DNA of 64,000 bases from Paraphysomonas bandaiensis (lineage: Eukaryota > Chrysophyceae). Both the position numbers and the translations under genes were made by a program. The notes below the pieces were generated by a model, which worked only from the letters and a program-made list of their open reading frames with translations, was not told the DNA's origin and searched no databases. Below, in pieces: positions 12,352 through 24,321 of this stretch. The stretch is from the NCBI GenBank assembly GCA_965644295.1, contig CBFFRP010000123.1, positions 1 through 64,000 on the forward strand. Reading direction: 5' to 3'. Numbering within the stretch: position 1 is the stretch's first letter; the number at the start of each line of letters is the position of its first letter.

Positions 12352-13066
12352 GTGTTTTAAGTACACCGATTCAGATTGCGTGGGTTATATGTGTTGTGCT
12401 GGTTTTATTTCTTTTATTGCGTTTTTTTAGAGTTCTATTACAATTGTAGCTACAGTGTTGCGTGAAAGCTTTATATATTTCATGGTGCTCATGCATGATG
12501 TTACATTGGAATATTTAATGGTTGTACTATGTTTTTCTTACACATTCTCCCTACATAAAAATATATAATACACGTAGAATTTGTCACTTCTATTACAAAT
12601 TTTCACGGCGACTGTATACATTCTACTCCCTCCAACAACCCCCTAAGTTTTAAGTTCCACTTACAGCTATAATGAAGTTCGAACCCGGTGTCAAGCTGCA
12701 ACTATTATAGAAGTAGGGTGGATATATATGCTGTCCTACAGCTCTAACGTTTACTAATTTTTATGAACATTTCTAGGGATGAGGTGACCATGGAAACAAA
12801 GTAGAGAATATAGTGGGTCATCCCTAGCCCCTAGCGATCTGCAGAACTGAAAAATTGTTCAATCAGCTGGAGAACTGTTATATGCCATATAACTGTGGCA
12901 TCTGGGTATCCACTTCCCGGAACTGCGCCAATTACAATCATAAAACTCTATACAGAATATAGAATATATTACTGTAATAAATAAACTTCACATAATTGCA
13001 TAATATGACAAATAAAAGCTTGTCCCACATTCTCTTGAAAAAAGCTTCTTTTCAAACTAAATTTGG
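12352..13066. other. Intergenic, 3' of the cyclase gene
   Basis: AT-rich DNA with no recognisable gene. A GTTCGAACCC string at about 12676 was checked as a tRNA T-loop and does not fold into a tRNA. Confidence 0.55.
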
Positions 13067-13074
13067 TTCAATAG

Positions 13075-13592
13075 CAAGGCTGTGTAACAATTAATTGCAA
13101 TTTAATTGCAAGTGTTTTTTTTGAAATTAAATTGCAATTATTAGTTATAACTACAATCCTGCAGTGTCTTGTGAGACAGGATCGGAAGAACATGATTGCC
13201 ACACTACTTATATATTATATATATCTAAAACTAGAAGGGTATTAAGCATTACATATATACTATGGATCTAGCTCAACTAAGTTTTGCAGGTCATAATCGA
13301 CCGTTCAAAGAAACAGTACCTCTCTTAAAATGTAAGTAAAACGTTATAATGAGAGGCCAACCTTCCCACCAATGTAATAGCCATGAAGGGCAATAAATGA
13401 CCATCGCCCTTAATGTTTTCCAACTTCTATTTCTAATGTTATGTGCTCTTATACTATAGTTAGTAATTGCCAATTAATTGCAATTTAATTGCAACCTTCC
13501 AGCGAGCAATTATAATTGCAATTATTACATATATCCCATGCAATTAAATTGCAATTACAATTAATTGCAATATTAATTGTTACGCAGCCCTG
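13075..13592. mobile_element. hAT-type MITE, 518 bp, with 8-bp target site duplication
   Basis: Both ends are defined. Left end CAAGGCTGTGTAACAATTAA and right end (reverse complement) CAGGGCTGCGTAACAATTAA form the terminal inverted repeat. The element is flanked by perfect 8-bp copies of TTCAATAG at 13067-13074 and 13593-13600. An 8-bp duplication with a CAGGG-type end is diagnostic of hAT elements. The interior contains no gene; just inside both ends are many copies of ATTAATTGCAATT in both orientations, which could be transposase-binding subterminal repeats. The end sequence resembles that of the larger hAT element at 56775-59180. Confidence 0.92.
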
Positions 13593-13810
13593 TTCAATAG
13601 AAACTCACTTCTGTATTAATAACTCGTGAATATGTCTTATTTTGTTAGCAATAGACGTTTAAGAGTCAGTGCTTAACTCTGATATTCCACTATTTATTTA
13701 ATGCTGCAAAAGCTGCTTGTGCGTCACCACAAGCACCAAGGTACAACCACTCCGCTCTATCACTCAAAGCAAACGACTTCAGTGTTTTGGGGTCTTTAAG
13801 GTCCTTCAGC

Positions 13811-14051
13811 AGGCAGCCTTGTCCCGAGTGCCTGTTTATTCACCAAGACCCAAAGACGTCTCTACTACACAAGTGAGACTTACTAGCGTCTCTTGTACCC
13901 CACAACCATTAGGCTATGAATGGGCAGAAAATTATCTACTGACTATATACTATAATATACCATATACTACCTTTGCCGCTCACGTTAATTTTTCCCGGAG
14001 AAAATTAATCTCCGGTACATATCCCCCAGAACAAAGAACACCACGACAAGG
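13811..14051 (-). repeat. Dispersed repeat, copy A (family also at 47607-47820)
   Basis: The reverse complement of this stretch can be aligned by eye with 47607-47820 over its length, with shared blocks such as TTCTGGGGGATA, TCTGCCCA.TCATAGC, TCACTTGTGTAG, TCTTTGGG and GGCTGCCT. Both copies are intergenic and in opposite orientation. It is open in one + frame here, but the other copy has a stop in that frame, so coding is not supported. Probably an old transposable-element fragment. Confidence 0.65.
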
Positions 14052-14615
14052 TGCGGGCCGATTCTATTGAGGGAGCCATATAATATAGACAACTATATCT
14101 TCAGGTATTGGGGGTAGGAGGTGGTATATGTACGTGTTCTTTCAGTTTCCTTGCCTGAGAGTAATTGTTTATTGAACGACTTGCTCCATGATACTTCGGT
14201 TTTGCTTTATACATTCTGCAAGCTCTGTAATCGTATGTGCAATTAATAAGAACTCAAACTACCAATACTGAATCCCTTGTTACTCTGACTAGTAGGTCAC
14301 CACAATAATAGAAAGCACTATGACACTAGTAGTCCTATAAGTTGATCGCCATTATTTATTACTATTACGAGCAAAATTCTAAATACATAACCCTACAGCA
14401 ACTGTATCAATAATGTTCATACATAGCATTATGAATATAAGAATACATAGCATTAAGTATTGTTCTACCGTCAAAATTATATTAAACGGAACAGTCACTT
14501 TCGAGGATAACATTTCCTGTAGATGGAACGTGGTGCAATCTTAAACACCGACCACGCATAGTATAGAGGCTGGTCTATATACGTACTTGCAAACAGCACA
14601 TATGCAGACTAAATT
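14052..14615. other. Intergenic, no gene seen
   Basis: AT-rich sequence between a dispersed repeat and the 3' end of the PKG-like gene. Nothing recognisable. Confidence 0.5.
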
Positions 14616-17296
14616 CTAAAACTTTGCAAAGTGATCTTGACTGCCAATATAATCCCCCACAAAATCCTCCTCCTCATATTCATCGAAGTTGCTGCTATCA
14701 AGAGGGTTACCGATTGGTGGCGTGTATGGGGCACGGGCGGTGCGTTGGTTGATGGCATTCCAATCGATTGATGCAAAAAAAGGGTCATTCATAATATCCT
14801 TTGTCCCACCATTCAGATTTCCTAAGCGGAACGTAGGGTTGATGGTCAGTAGCTTTTTAACAATTGCCACCAACTGTGGGTCGATCTTAGGAGGAAATGA
14901 AAGATTCTTCTCGGCAGCGACGATATTCTGAAATATTTTGGTCGTGTAGTCAGCCTGAAAAGGAGTGCGTGAGAGATACAACTCATACACCAGGCAACCG
15001 AAGGCCCAGTAGTCTACGCTCTTGTCGTATCCCTTGGACATGACAATCTCTGGGGCCAGGTACTCTGGAGTGCCACAGAGGGTGTATGTCTTGTCTTGTT
15101 TTTGACCATTCTTCATAAACGGAAACTTTTTAGCAAATCCAAAATCGATTACTTTGATATATCCCAAACTATCAATAAGCAAATTCTCAGGTTTAAGGTC
15201 TCTGTACGCTATACTCCTCTCGTGAAGATGCTTGAACGCCAGTAGAACATTCGCTGCATAGAACTTGACTGCGGTCATCTCGAATCCCCCAGCTGTAGAT
15301 CGAGGCACTGTATCAGTCTTCTCATATATGTACGACCACAGTTCGCCTCCTTGAATGAATTCCATCAGCATAAATATCTGATTGGGATGATTATATGTCT
15401 GTAACAGAGCGAGCACAAAAGGGCAACTCGAACATTCAAATAGGAGATTCTTCTCGGCCATTATGTTCTTCTCTTGATGAGAAGCCACCACCTCAGTCTT
15501 GTTCATGCATTTTAGAGCACAAACCGCACCAGACGGTACATGCTGTACCACCTTGACGCGGCCAAAGGTCCCCGTCCCGATGGTCCGCATCATTCGCAAG
15601 TCTTCAAAACGGTAGTCAGTGCGCGGTCCGACGACCTTCGTATCCTCTTCCTCCGCATTGGCATTGGAAGATTCGCGACGAGACATTTCGGTCTTAAGAT
15701 CTTCTTGCACGTCACTAAGCAATGCCTGAAAGTTCTTCCTCTCCAGTACCAGACACTCCACAGGACCAACTGCAATGACATTGGCTTTTCTAGGTTCATT
15801 GGTAATAAGTGCACGCTCTCCAAAAAACTCCTGCGGTGTGAGTCGAATTAGCTCCTCCTCTTTTCCGCCCCCATTTGAGCGTGTACACTTTACCTCGCCC
15901 TCATTAATGATGTAGAACCGCGAGCCCTCTTCGCCCTGCCGAATGATATATGCCTTATCAGGAAAAGCCTGAACCCGCATAACTCCGGCTAGACGTATCA
16001 GCTTGCTCTCCGGAAGACGAGAGAGCAACGGTACACTCTGAAGAATACGAATGCGCATTCGGCGGGCAAGGACATCCTGCACTGGACCGAGGAGCATGTC
16101 GAATTTGTTACGATCCAGGGAAAGACATTTCACTTTGCCCACTGCAATACAATTCGCATGCCGAGACTCATCCAACATCAACGCCATTTCACCAAAGTAG
16201 TCGCCCGCCCGCAGAGTTCTACACATACTGAAATGAAAACAAGATACGGTATCTAATCGCTATGCACTCACAGGAGCTCTATTTCTCGACCACTGGATTT
16301 CAATTGTGTGCACTTTACTTGCCCATCCTCAATAATATAAAAGCAGTCCCCAATATCGCCTTGTCGGATGATATGCTCATCCGGTTCAAAAGAACAGCTC
16401 TCCAGGGCGCCTGCAAGTTTGCTGATCTGGTCGTTGGAGAGAGGATCCAAGAAAGGACATTTCTTGAGGAACTCACAGCGATGCACCATCTTAGAAGAGG
16501 AAGTTGTAGCCAGAATATAACGAAAGGTTCTAATTAACAAAAAGTGAGTTCTAACCTAGAATATATCGCATGTATACCTTAAATCCAGTGCCCATAGCTT
16601 GCATGTGCTTGTTGAGATGACAGAGGCGGCACGTGCGGTGTTGTATATTAGTGCCAGCTCCCCAAAGCATCCGCCTGGGCCATATGTAAAGACCGTTCCT
16701 ACACCCTCTACGCTGGCCTCTGCGCTCCCTGTCTCTAAACAATAGAAAAGGTCCCCCAGATCACCCTGGCGGATAATAACCTCATTCATATCTGAAGTTA
16801 GTGGCCGCATACAATCAATAATTCTGCTCATGTCTTCATCTCCTAGACTCTCAAACAAGTAATGAGCAGAGAGAGCTCCACGCAAAAACTCCCTGGAGGC
16901 CTCGGGTTTGGCGTAGACTGTGAGCTGTCTAGAGGTGTCCGGTGAGTACGCATCCGAGCTGTTGTAGATTTGTACACGGCGAGCTGGCACCTGCTGTTTG
17001 TCCTCTTTACCTACATTAAAGAACAATTAACCATTCCGATATAACTACAACACACATCCAGCATACTAAACATATCGTCGTTATACTCATATATACCTTT
17101 AGCACTTGGTTTATTCGTATGACTTTTAGCCATTGCAGTAGGATCATATCTATTAGGAGTTGATTTCAATCCTTCAACTCCTTCTACTTTATCAGTAGCT
17201 TTATTCTTCTATAAGTGTATGTATCATACATATATATATATATGTATATAAGGGACTTACATTAGAGCTTAAATAGCGTTGATAAAACCGTGACAT
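14616..17296 (-). CDS. cGMP-dependent-type protein kinase with three cyclic-nucleotide-binding domains
   Basis: Five exons on the minus strand (17296-17261, 17208-17097, 17010-16578, 16529-16272, 16227-14616) join in frame to 816 aa. Three tandem cyclic-nucleotide-binding domains follow a short basic N-terminus; each has a phosphate-binding cassette with Gly-Glu and Arg: FGELALIYNTARAAS, FGEMALMLDESRHAN and FGERALITNEPRKAN. The C-terminal half (about 485-760) is an AGC Ser/Thr kinase with GTGTFGRVKVV, ALKCMNK, YRDLKPENLL, DFGFAK and the activation loop TLCGTPEYLAPE, all catalytic residues present, and an acidic AGC tail. One chain with cNMP sites plus kinase is the PKG layout; animal PKG has two such sites, so three is noteworthy. 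Whether cAMP or cGMP is the ligand cannot be read. RRVQIYN near residue 57 may be an autoinhibitory segment (inference). Confidence 0.93.
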
Positions 17297-18664
17297 TATA
17301 AGAAATCTTTTATTAAGGGTGTTATAATATGCAGTGTTGACAATAAGGAGTGTATTAGTAGACAACTTGATGATATATGCATCTATATATAAGTGTAGAT
17401 CTCTATATGATAGAGCTGCATACATATGTATGTATGGTACTATACATGCATGTATTTGCATACACGTACAGCAGTGGTGTATGTATATACGTGGATATTG
17501 AGAGAGAAGGATCCATATAGAAGCCAAAAAACGTTCTATCTGATTATTCAATCTACAAGTTGTAGTACGATGTATTTATCCTACTCAATACTAGTAGATA
17601 GATATGATGTACCTATGTACAACAGCAGTATCCATACTCCGGTACACTGTGGTATAGTACATACTCTGCTGTACCTCATCATCGGCATCCTTTGTATATT
17701 TTTGTTCAAATATGCCTCTAATATTGAGGCAATAATTATCTGTATTCCAGCCGTAGTTGTGTTGCAGAAATGTAGGTAATTTGTGAATCAATTTATTTAC
17801 GAAAAATAAGATGCTGAATACCGATACGAGTAACATGGCTCCAATAGAGAAGTAGCAGTGGACACATATATCCATAGATACACACAGTGTCAAGCATACA
17901 GCTCATATATTCCAATTGTTTTCATGAATTGAAGAGCATAGATACTCAGTGTTCCTCCAGTGTATTGGTTTATGATTCAGCTGAATCATTAGTATTGTTA
18001 GAGAGATATGTCTGTGAATATAGATACATAACCATAAATATATAGATATATAGTGTATGTGACTAAGATTATAATATAATATCGTGTCATAAACCTTAAA
18101 ACGTGGATACTATGTGAAGTATATTACCATTACTTTCGATCGCAGGGAGACTTTGAAAACGGTTACTTCGGACAGAAGCTAATTGAATGACAGGAATGAT
18201 CGTGAGTTTCGATGAGTGACATGGAGTTTTTGGCATTGTAAAGCAAAAATGTGTGGATCACTCGATCGAAGCTTTGTTTACATATTTGGAACGTAGTTTG
18301 AACTTAGAAAAGCATGAAACAGTTCATAGAAAATAAATATAGCTTAGAGCTTCCATTGACTGTGGTTTGCTTCAATAATGATAATAATATGCTGTCATCT
18401 GTTTCACTTCTAACCCACGATGTGTATTATATACAATATACATTACAACACAACACTCTTTGATAGACAATAGACACATAAATAGTAGACGTCGTAAATG
18501 AAACTTGTGAGCTAAATTAATGAATTAAAATGTTAAAATGAGTTCTAAACTGTATGCATGACACCTAACCATGTCATTACAGAGAAAATAGGTTGGTGTT
18601 TATTCTAATTTCCAGGCCAACAACAGATAACAAAACTACGACAAAATTCACACGCGAAACCGTG
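17297..18664. other. Intergenic, contains dispersed repeat
   Basis: Upstream of the PKG-like gene and downstream of the bZIP gene. Apart from the 128-bp repeat at 17687-17814 it holds AT-rich runs and no supported gene. Confidence 0.55.
17687..17814. repeat. 128-bp dispersed repeat, copy 1 (copy 2 at 51485-51612)
   Basis: From ATCCTTTGTATATTTTTGTT to the sharp end ATAAGATGC this stretch aligns without gaps to 51485-51612; by eye there are about 17 mismatches in 128. Flanking sequences are unrelated. Both copies lie in the same orientation just upstream of a minus-strand gene (about 390 nt before the PKG-like ATG here). Confidence 0.85.
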
Positions 18665-19927
18665 TTACTTGCTTGACGGTGATGATAAGATTGGAGCCTG
18701 GGGCACATGGGGCACACTTCGTTTAAAATCGGGTATGACTTTTGCGAGCCTTTCGGCATTGCGCGTGATCCATAGTAGAAATTTAACATTTTGTTGAGGT
18801 GCAGCCTCTTTCATGATGCGCCCGCATGCTCTATCAAACAATGCGTGCTTCTTTTCTATCGCACTCTTCAGAATTTTAATAAGTCCCATGGACTCTTTTA
18901 GCTGCTCAAGAAAGCTAATTGCTTGTATCCTAGGTGTTCCAGAGTTAGATATCCAACGAATGTATATAATATTCAATGTATATATATTTCATACCTATGC
19001 TTCTTCAAAGTTTTCATTTGATCGTCCGTAATATCAAGCTCCTTGGCAAGAATGTCGAACATAGGGCTGTGACCTGCTTCTGCATGTTGCGAGTCCTGCT
19101 GCATTGTCCATATGGCCATCTTCGTTGTCTGTGTGGGGAGCAATAACTTTTCCAATTGAGAGAGATGAAAGGCAACCTAGAAAAAATATTACATGTACAC
19201 AGCGGAATATATAATCTCCGTTAATTACCTCTTTCTGTCGATAAGACCCATAGTCCGCATAAAGATCAACAAATTTTCCTAGTAGTGCCTCAAGCTCTGG
19301 TTCGGAGTCTGAGCTACTCATTCCATTTAGTTTGGCAGTCATCGCTCGCTCCATATCGAGTCGTTGGCGCTGCACTTCAGTTGTGCGCTGCGTCACATTT
19401 TGAAGGTGAGCCTGAAGCTCCGCGTTTTCGTTCTTTAAAGCCGCTATTCGTCGCTCAGTTTCTTCCACACGCTGGCGCTGGCGTTGGCGGGATTCCTTGG
19501 CAAGTTCACGACTGCGAGTACCTTTCCGCTTTTGACCAGCAACTTTATTATCGCTGACACTTCCGGTATCATCATCTCCCCCTTTTACTTCTGCTTGAGG
19601 GGGTTGGTAGTACATCGTTGGGGCTTGAGGTTGGTGTGGTTGAGGGTGCGAGTGGGAGCTCGGTAGTGGATGCTGCAGATGCAGCATTTGGGAAGGGTCC
19701 GTCGGGACGTGGCCATGATAATTTCCATACTGTGGAGGGTGAGAGTACTGCATCTGATGAACAGGAGTCATTAGTGGTTGGATTGCATGGTCCTGCGGCT
19801 GAGCCTGTACTGGTACAGGAGGATTGTTCGGTGCAGTGGCATTGGACCCACGAGAGTCAAGGTCTAACAATATCCACGACAAAAAGTCATCTGTAATAAT
19901 ATGTTCTTCTTGATCGGCCACTTCCAT
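18665..19927 (-). CDS. bZIP transcription factor with atypical basic region
   Basis: Three exons (19927-19229, 19176-18995, 18929-18665) join to 381 aa. The N-terminal 115 residues are rich in Pro, His and Gln, as in activation regions. A bZIP follows at about 133-185: basic SRELAKESRQRQRQRVEE, then a zipper with ALKNENAELQAHL. The invariant basic-region Asn (pattern N-x7-R) is Ser here. C-terminal to the zipper is a conserved-looking helical domain of about 170 aa: LYADYGSYRQKEVAFHLSQL, EKLLLPTQTTKMAIWTMQQD, KELDITDDQMKTLKKHR and KFLLWITRNAERLAKVIPDF. I associate this tail with a group of stramenopile bZIPs, from memory. Nuclear DNA-binding regulator; targets unknown. Head to head with LEO1 at 578 bp. 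Confidence 0.88.
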
Positions 19928-20504
19928 GACTTGAATGTATTAGGCCTCTTATATATACTCTAAAGTATTGACACAATTGCTGATATAAGTAAAGTAATCA
20001 GATGATATAACTGATACTGAAATATTCTATAACAGGGATCAAATAGGTCCTCTGATACTTTAATTCACTATATATAACTGAGCTATAAACTCATCATTTA
20101 CTTCTTACTAATCCTTATAAATACCTTCACAATATAATAGAAATGAATTGAATGGAAAACTTCTTAAAGAATTTTTTATATATACAAAAACTATAGAGAT
20201 CCATATGATGGGTGCCTATGTATGGACTCCAAGGGGTTTGCGTCATATAGTGTTGTGTGGGTGAGGGTGGTCTGTATTTTGAAAACAGAGAATACATTGT
20301 ATTCTATGATGAAAGGTATACCATAAATAGTGTAGGGTGGTATGTAGTCTGTCACTATGTATAATTGTATAACATATATGTATGTATGTACATGGTGTAT
20401 GTATATGTCTGCATGCATGCATGATACTCTAGTACTATATCATAGTTATGTATAATTCATTGCAATATAAGTTGCAATAATTTCTAATCCTTATCAAATA
20501 AAGC
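19928..20504. promoter_or_regulatory. Divergent upstream region of bZIP and LEO1 genes
   Basis: The bZIP and LEO1 ATGs point away from each other across 577 bp that must hold both promoters. The DNA is AT-rich with TATATA runs and a short GTATGTATGTACATG tract near 20380-20400. No specific promoter motif was identified. Confidence 0.5.
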
Positions 20505-22183
20505 ATGGCAGACGAAACTATGAAAGAATTATTTGGTAGTGATGATGATTCATCAGAGGATTCTCCAGTTAATAAACCTGAGGAAGATACTACTATGAAG
20601 GATTTATTTGGTGATGATGATGATGATGATGATAGTAAAGAGAATGAAGATCAGAGTAATCCACAACCACAATCATCACCTGAACCACAAGTTCCAACAA
20701 GAGAACAAACTATTGAAAAAGAAAAATCTGAAATGGATGAGTTGTTTGGGTCAGATGATGAAGGAGGTACTCATGCAACTACTCTCGTTACCAGACCAGA
20801 GTATAGTGCCCCTAGTCATTCGACATTATGTATAACGAAAAATCGCCGCATGTCAGATGATCCACAAATACTTTTACGAACACCAAATTTTCTTAAAATT
20901 CAGTCGACTGCATTCGATCCCGCTACTTACAATGGAGATCTGGAGAATGAATTATTTCCACAGGCAACGTCTGTTATCCGTTGGCGATACAAGACGAATA
21001 GTTTGGGCGAGAAAATTATTGGTGCCGACGGCAAACCAATACGCGAGAGCAATGCACGACTAGTGAAGTGGTCGGATGGTTCGTACCAACTAGTGGTAGG
21101 TGACGAGGTTTTCAACGCAGGGGTGCTTCCTCAAACGGATAGGTATTGCATCATGTGTTTCTGTTTTTACTGGTAGTAATTTTTCTCGTATAGCTTCATT
21201 TATGCGCACCGCAAGAGCGTCCTTCCGACGAACACACCTGACGAACCAGAAACTGACTCGCAACAAGAAATGAAAACACAGACCTGTTTGCAGTGTGTTG
21301 GTCACAATGGTTGGAAGATGAACCTGCAGCCCACGTCTGTGGACTCTGTTTCCCATGAGCGCATGTCACTCATAATGAATGAGAAATTTCGCAAACAGAC
21401 CAAGTGCGTATACTAGTATCGTTCATTTCTGTGTATATGTGATTTTTTGTTGTTGCAATTACTCGTAGAGTCAAGAAAGCCAGCGACTTTGAAATCACTG
21501 GAGATCCTGAGAAAGATGCAGAGGCTCGTGCAGCAGCATTCGACGAGGCAATTCGAAAGGAACGCAGGCGTAAACGGCAGGAGATGGCTTCCGAGGGCCG
21601 GGGTGTCTATAGAAGGTCTGGAGGAGTAGGGGGCGCAGCGATGAGCGCTGCATATCTACAACAGGGCATGGAGGACGATGACCAGTATGATAGTACTAGT
21701 CTCCGGGATATAAAGCGGGGTAAAGTAAAGGCACCAGTCCGGCCTAGATATGATTCCGAGGATGAAGATGATGACGGTGATTACGGTGATGAAGAAGAGA
21801 TGAAAGGATTTATAGTAAATGATGACGAAGAGGGGGAAGAAGGGTGGGGTGATGAGGACGCAGAATATGAGGAAGAGGGGCCGGTGTCCAGTAAGAAGTC
21901 CAAACCGTCGTCGAAACGCACTGAAAAGGTTTTGACTTATTTCTTTCTGTATTTACAAATTGGATCATATTCTTTTCCACAGGTCAGAGAAAGGAGTTCT
22001 AGCGAAGAACTTGATGACGGTGAAGATGAAGATGGGTCTGTTGAGAGGAAGCGTCCTAATGCCAATAGCGTAGCTGTGAGTGATGATGATGACGAAGATA
22101 ATGATCTTTCGGTCAAAACATCCGTCCCAATGCGTAAGAGAGCCAAGCGCGCCATTGTAGAGAGTGACGATGAAGATATTTAA
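20505..22183 (+). CDS. LEO1: LEO1, PAF1 transcription-elongation complex subunit
   Basis: Four exons (20505-21142, 21194-21403, 21469-21928, 21983-22183) join to 502 aa. The N-terminus is acidic with a repeated short motif (MKELFGSDDD, MKDLFGDDDD, MDELFGSDDE), usual for LEO1. The conserved domain covers about 120-300: LRTPNFLKIQSTAFDP, SVIRWRYKTNSLGEK, ESNARLVKWSDGSYQLVVGD, CLQCVGHNGWKMNLQP, ERMSLIMNEKFRKQTKVK. A basic IRKERRRKRQEM helix and a long acidic tail with ...VESDDEDI at the end follow. LEO1 binds PAF1 and RNA polymerase II in the nucleus and supports co-transcriptional histone modification. The last intron (21929-21982) is in frame and could be retained without a stop, but it has a normal 3' splice site. 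Confidence 0.95.
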
Positions 22184-23078
22184 TCATTAATCTCGAATCT
22201 AATTGCTTGTTTGGTGTCATAAAACGGACTATGGCATCACTGTGAGTATTAGTGTTTGTAATCTACGTTATATACTCTATAGGCTATTATAATGAAAGGA
22301 TTGAAATTAACCATTATACAGAGACAGTTTTGTGTGGAATGTAGTCCTTTATTTATTAAGATTTCGTCGGATTGTCACTGTACCCCGACTTTCGCTCCCA
22401 ACTAGTATTCTATGCCCTACACCCTACATTACTGCACTAAAGAAGTAATGACTGAATGGAATAGAATTCAACTTACAAATATTAAGTAATTTCTTGGTAC
22501 TTGCCATCATATCATGCCACTCAAGAGATGTCGTAGATCTACAAGAACAGTGTACTATGGCACATGATACACGATACACTAAACACTAAACTTCACACTG
22601 CGCCTTTTCACCTCAAACAAGTATAGATCCGGTGATAAATACGTACTATGTGTAGTCAACACCAGTCAACATGGTAACTAAAAAGGGTTAGTCGTAATAA
22701 TTACTACTAGCTCAAGGGAAACTCTCTAGACTAATACGATACACTTGTTCAGCTCATACGCTCATACATAGGTAACCTCAACGAGTACACGTCGGCAGTA
22801 TGAGAGTGGATGAAAAGTATCTTCTAGTAACGTAGTAGCAGAAGTAAAGTTGAAGAAATAAACAAGCAAGTATCTAAGTCCCAGATACAATATTTTCGTA
22901 TAGAAATTGTCATCACATTATGTATTATAAAACCAAACAAGTATTACGAAGAGTACGAAAATAGTAGAGCGAGACATTGACAACTACCGTAGCAGTAGAA
23001 CAGCGCGTTGAATACCCCTTGAAGGTTGGATTTTCGAAGTGCAACGAAAGGAGGGAATATATATATCATTTGCTTAAA
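22184..23078. other. Intergenic between convergent LEO1 and MAF1 genes
   Basis: LEO1 and MAF1 are tail to tail here. AT-rich; no gene, tRNA or repeat was recognised in these 0.9 kb. Confidence 0.5.
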
Positions 23079-23873
23079 TCAGAAAGCTTCATCGTCTTGG
23101 CTTGGGATGTCCATGTCGCTGAAATCGTCATCGTCCTGTCCTCCGTATGGATCATCCTCATCTTCATCTCCATACTTTCCCGCTTCCTTCAACACACTAA
23201 ACAAAGCTATAACCCACCAACACTACATAGCTTTACATAATCACGCACCTCCTTGCCATACAAGTGAAATAGCATATCCGCTTGAGCTCCTTGTTAAAAA
23301 GGAAAAAATTAAAAGACCAAAGAGTGCCATCGCTAAATGGGTCTTCATTCATGTCAGGTACGTACGAGTAAATTTCGCAATTCCGAAGGCTGATTACCTA
23401 AAAAACACCCATTATCATTAAATATTCGAAATAATATCTTAACACCCGACCTCATCAATGGAATTCCACATCTCTTCCAGAATGGAAGGATTACTCGCCG
23501 TGAGTTCAGCCAGGTGCGAATTCGCACAGTGTAAGGCATACTTCAAATCCCGTTGTACAAAAGCCTCAGGCGACACCGTCGAAAAATCATAATCAGGAAA
23601 AGAAGCATTGAGTGTGCTTATTAAGTCTATCAATAGACGCCTCGTAGACACTTCATTTAAATCTCCAAGTGATGTTGACCTCTTCCTAGAAGGAGGAGAA
23701 TGGGACATCTCTTCCACCATTTTAGCTTCTAACACTTTCGATAGTCTTTTATCTTCTCCAGCACGTTTACATGAGAATGCTTCGATTCTACCATCTAATA
23801 CACATCCTCCCATTTCTCTTCCTGTTAAGAAATTAGAAAAATATTCTAATCCAGCATTCTCTAAATATTTCAT
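23079..23873 (-). CDS. MAF1: MAF1, repressor of RNA polymerase III
   Basis: Three exons (23873-23451, 23397-23249, 23196-23079) join to 229 aa, similar to human MAF1 (about 256). The N-terminal box is clear: MKYLENAGLEYFSNFL, then GRIEAFSCKRAGEDKRL. A basic Ser-rich segment (PPSRKRSTSLGD) replaces the usual phosphorylated linker. Then LLIDLISTLNASFPDYDFST (box B) and NCEIYSYVPDMNEDPFSDGT with LWSFNFFLFNKELKRICYFT (box C). The C-terminus is acidic (DEDEDDPYGGQDDDDF). MAF1 shuttles to the nucleus under stress, binds Pol III and blocks its loading by TFIIIB. It is head to head with the sterol desaturase family gene (448 bp). Confidence 0.95.
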
Positions 23874-24321
23874 TGTTAATAGTTTGAGTTATTGTCAATT
23901 TTGAGGGAAATTGAATGCTATCTTGTATATACTTTAAATATAAGCTCTAACTTCAGTTCATATCAAGAGAAACTGTACATGTCAACACAGTTCAATAGGG
24001 AAAAATACGTACCATATGAAGAGGGAGGAATATTGTCAAAAATTGGCAAAAATCGAATTATGAATCTTGAAGGTGTAATCCGTACTACGGTATTGTACAT
24101 ATATATCTATATATATACTTACAATATGTATACAAGTATATGTCTACAAGTACGAAGTTGTAATAGGAAATGGATCATACGTACATACAGCAGCAGGAGA
24201 GGTACGTACATCTCACCTTACTATAATCCAGCCTGTATTAACCAACACCCCAAATAGTCACAGGCACAACTACACATCTCCATTTTTCTTTCCAACCTGT
24301 CACTAGCACATATATCCAACA
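23874..24321. promoter_or_regulatory. Divergent upstream region, MAF1 and desaturase genes
   Basis: 448 bp between two diverging ATGs. AT-rich with a TATATATC tract near 24100-24116; no specific motif identified. Confidence 0.45.

Noticed and set aside
12660-12720. tRNA T-loop-like GTTCGAACCC
   Set aside because: No acceptor, D or anticodon stem can be formed around it.
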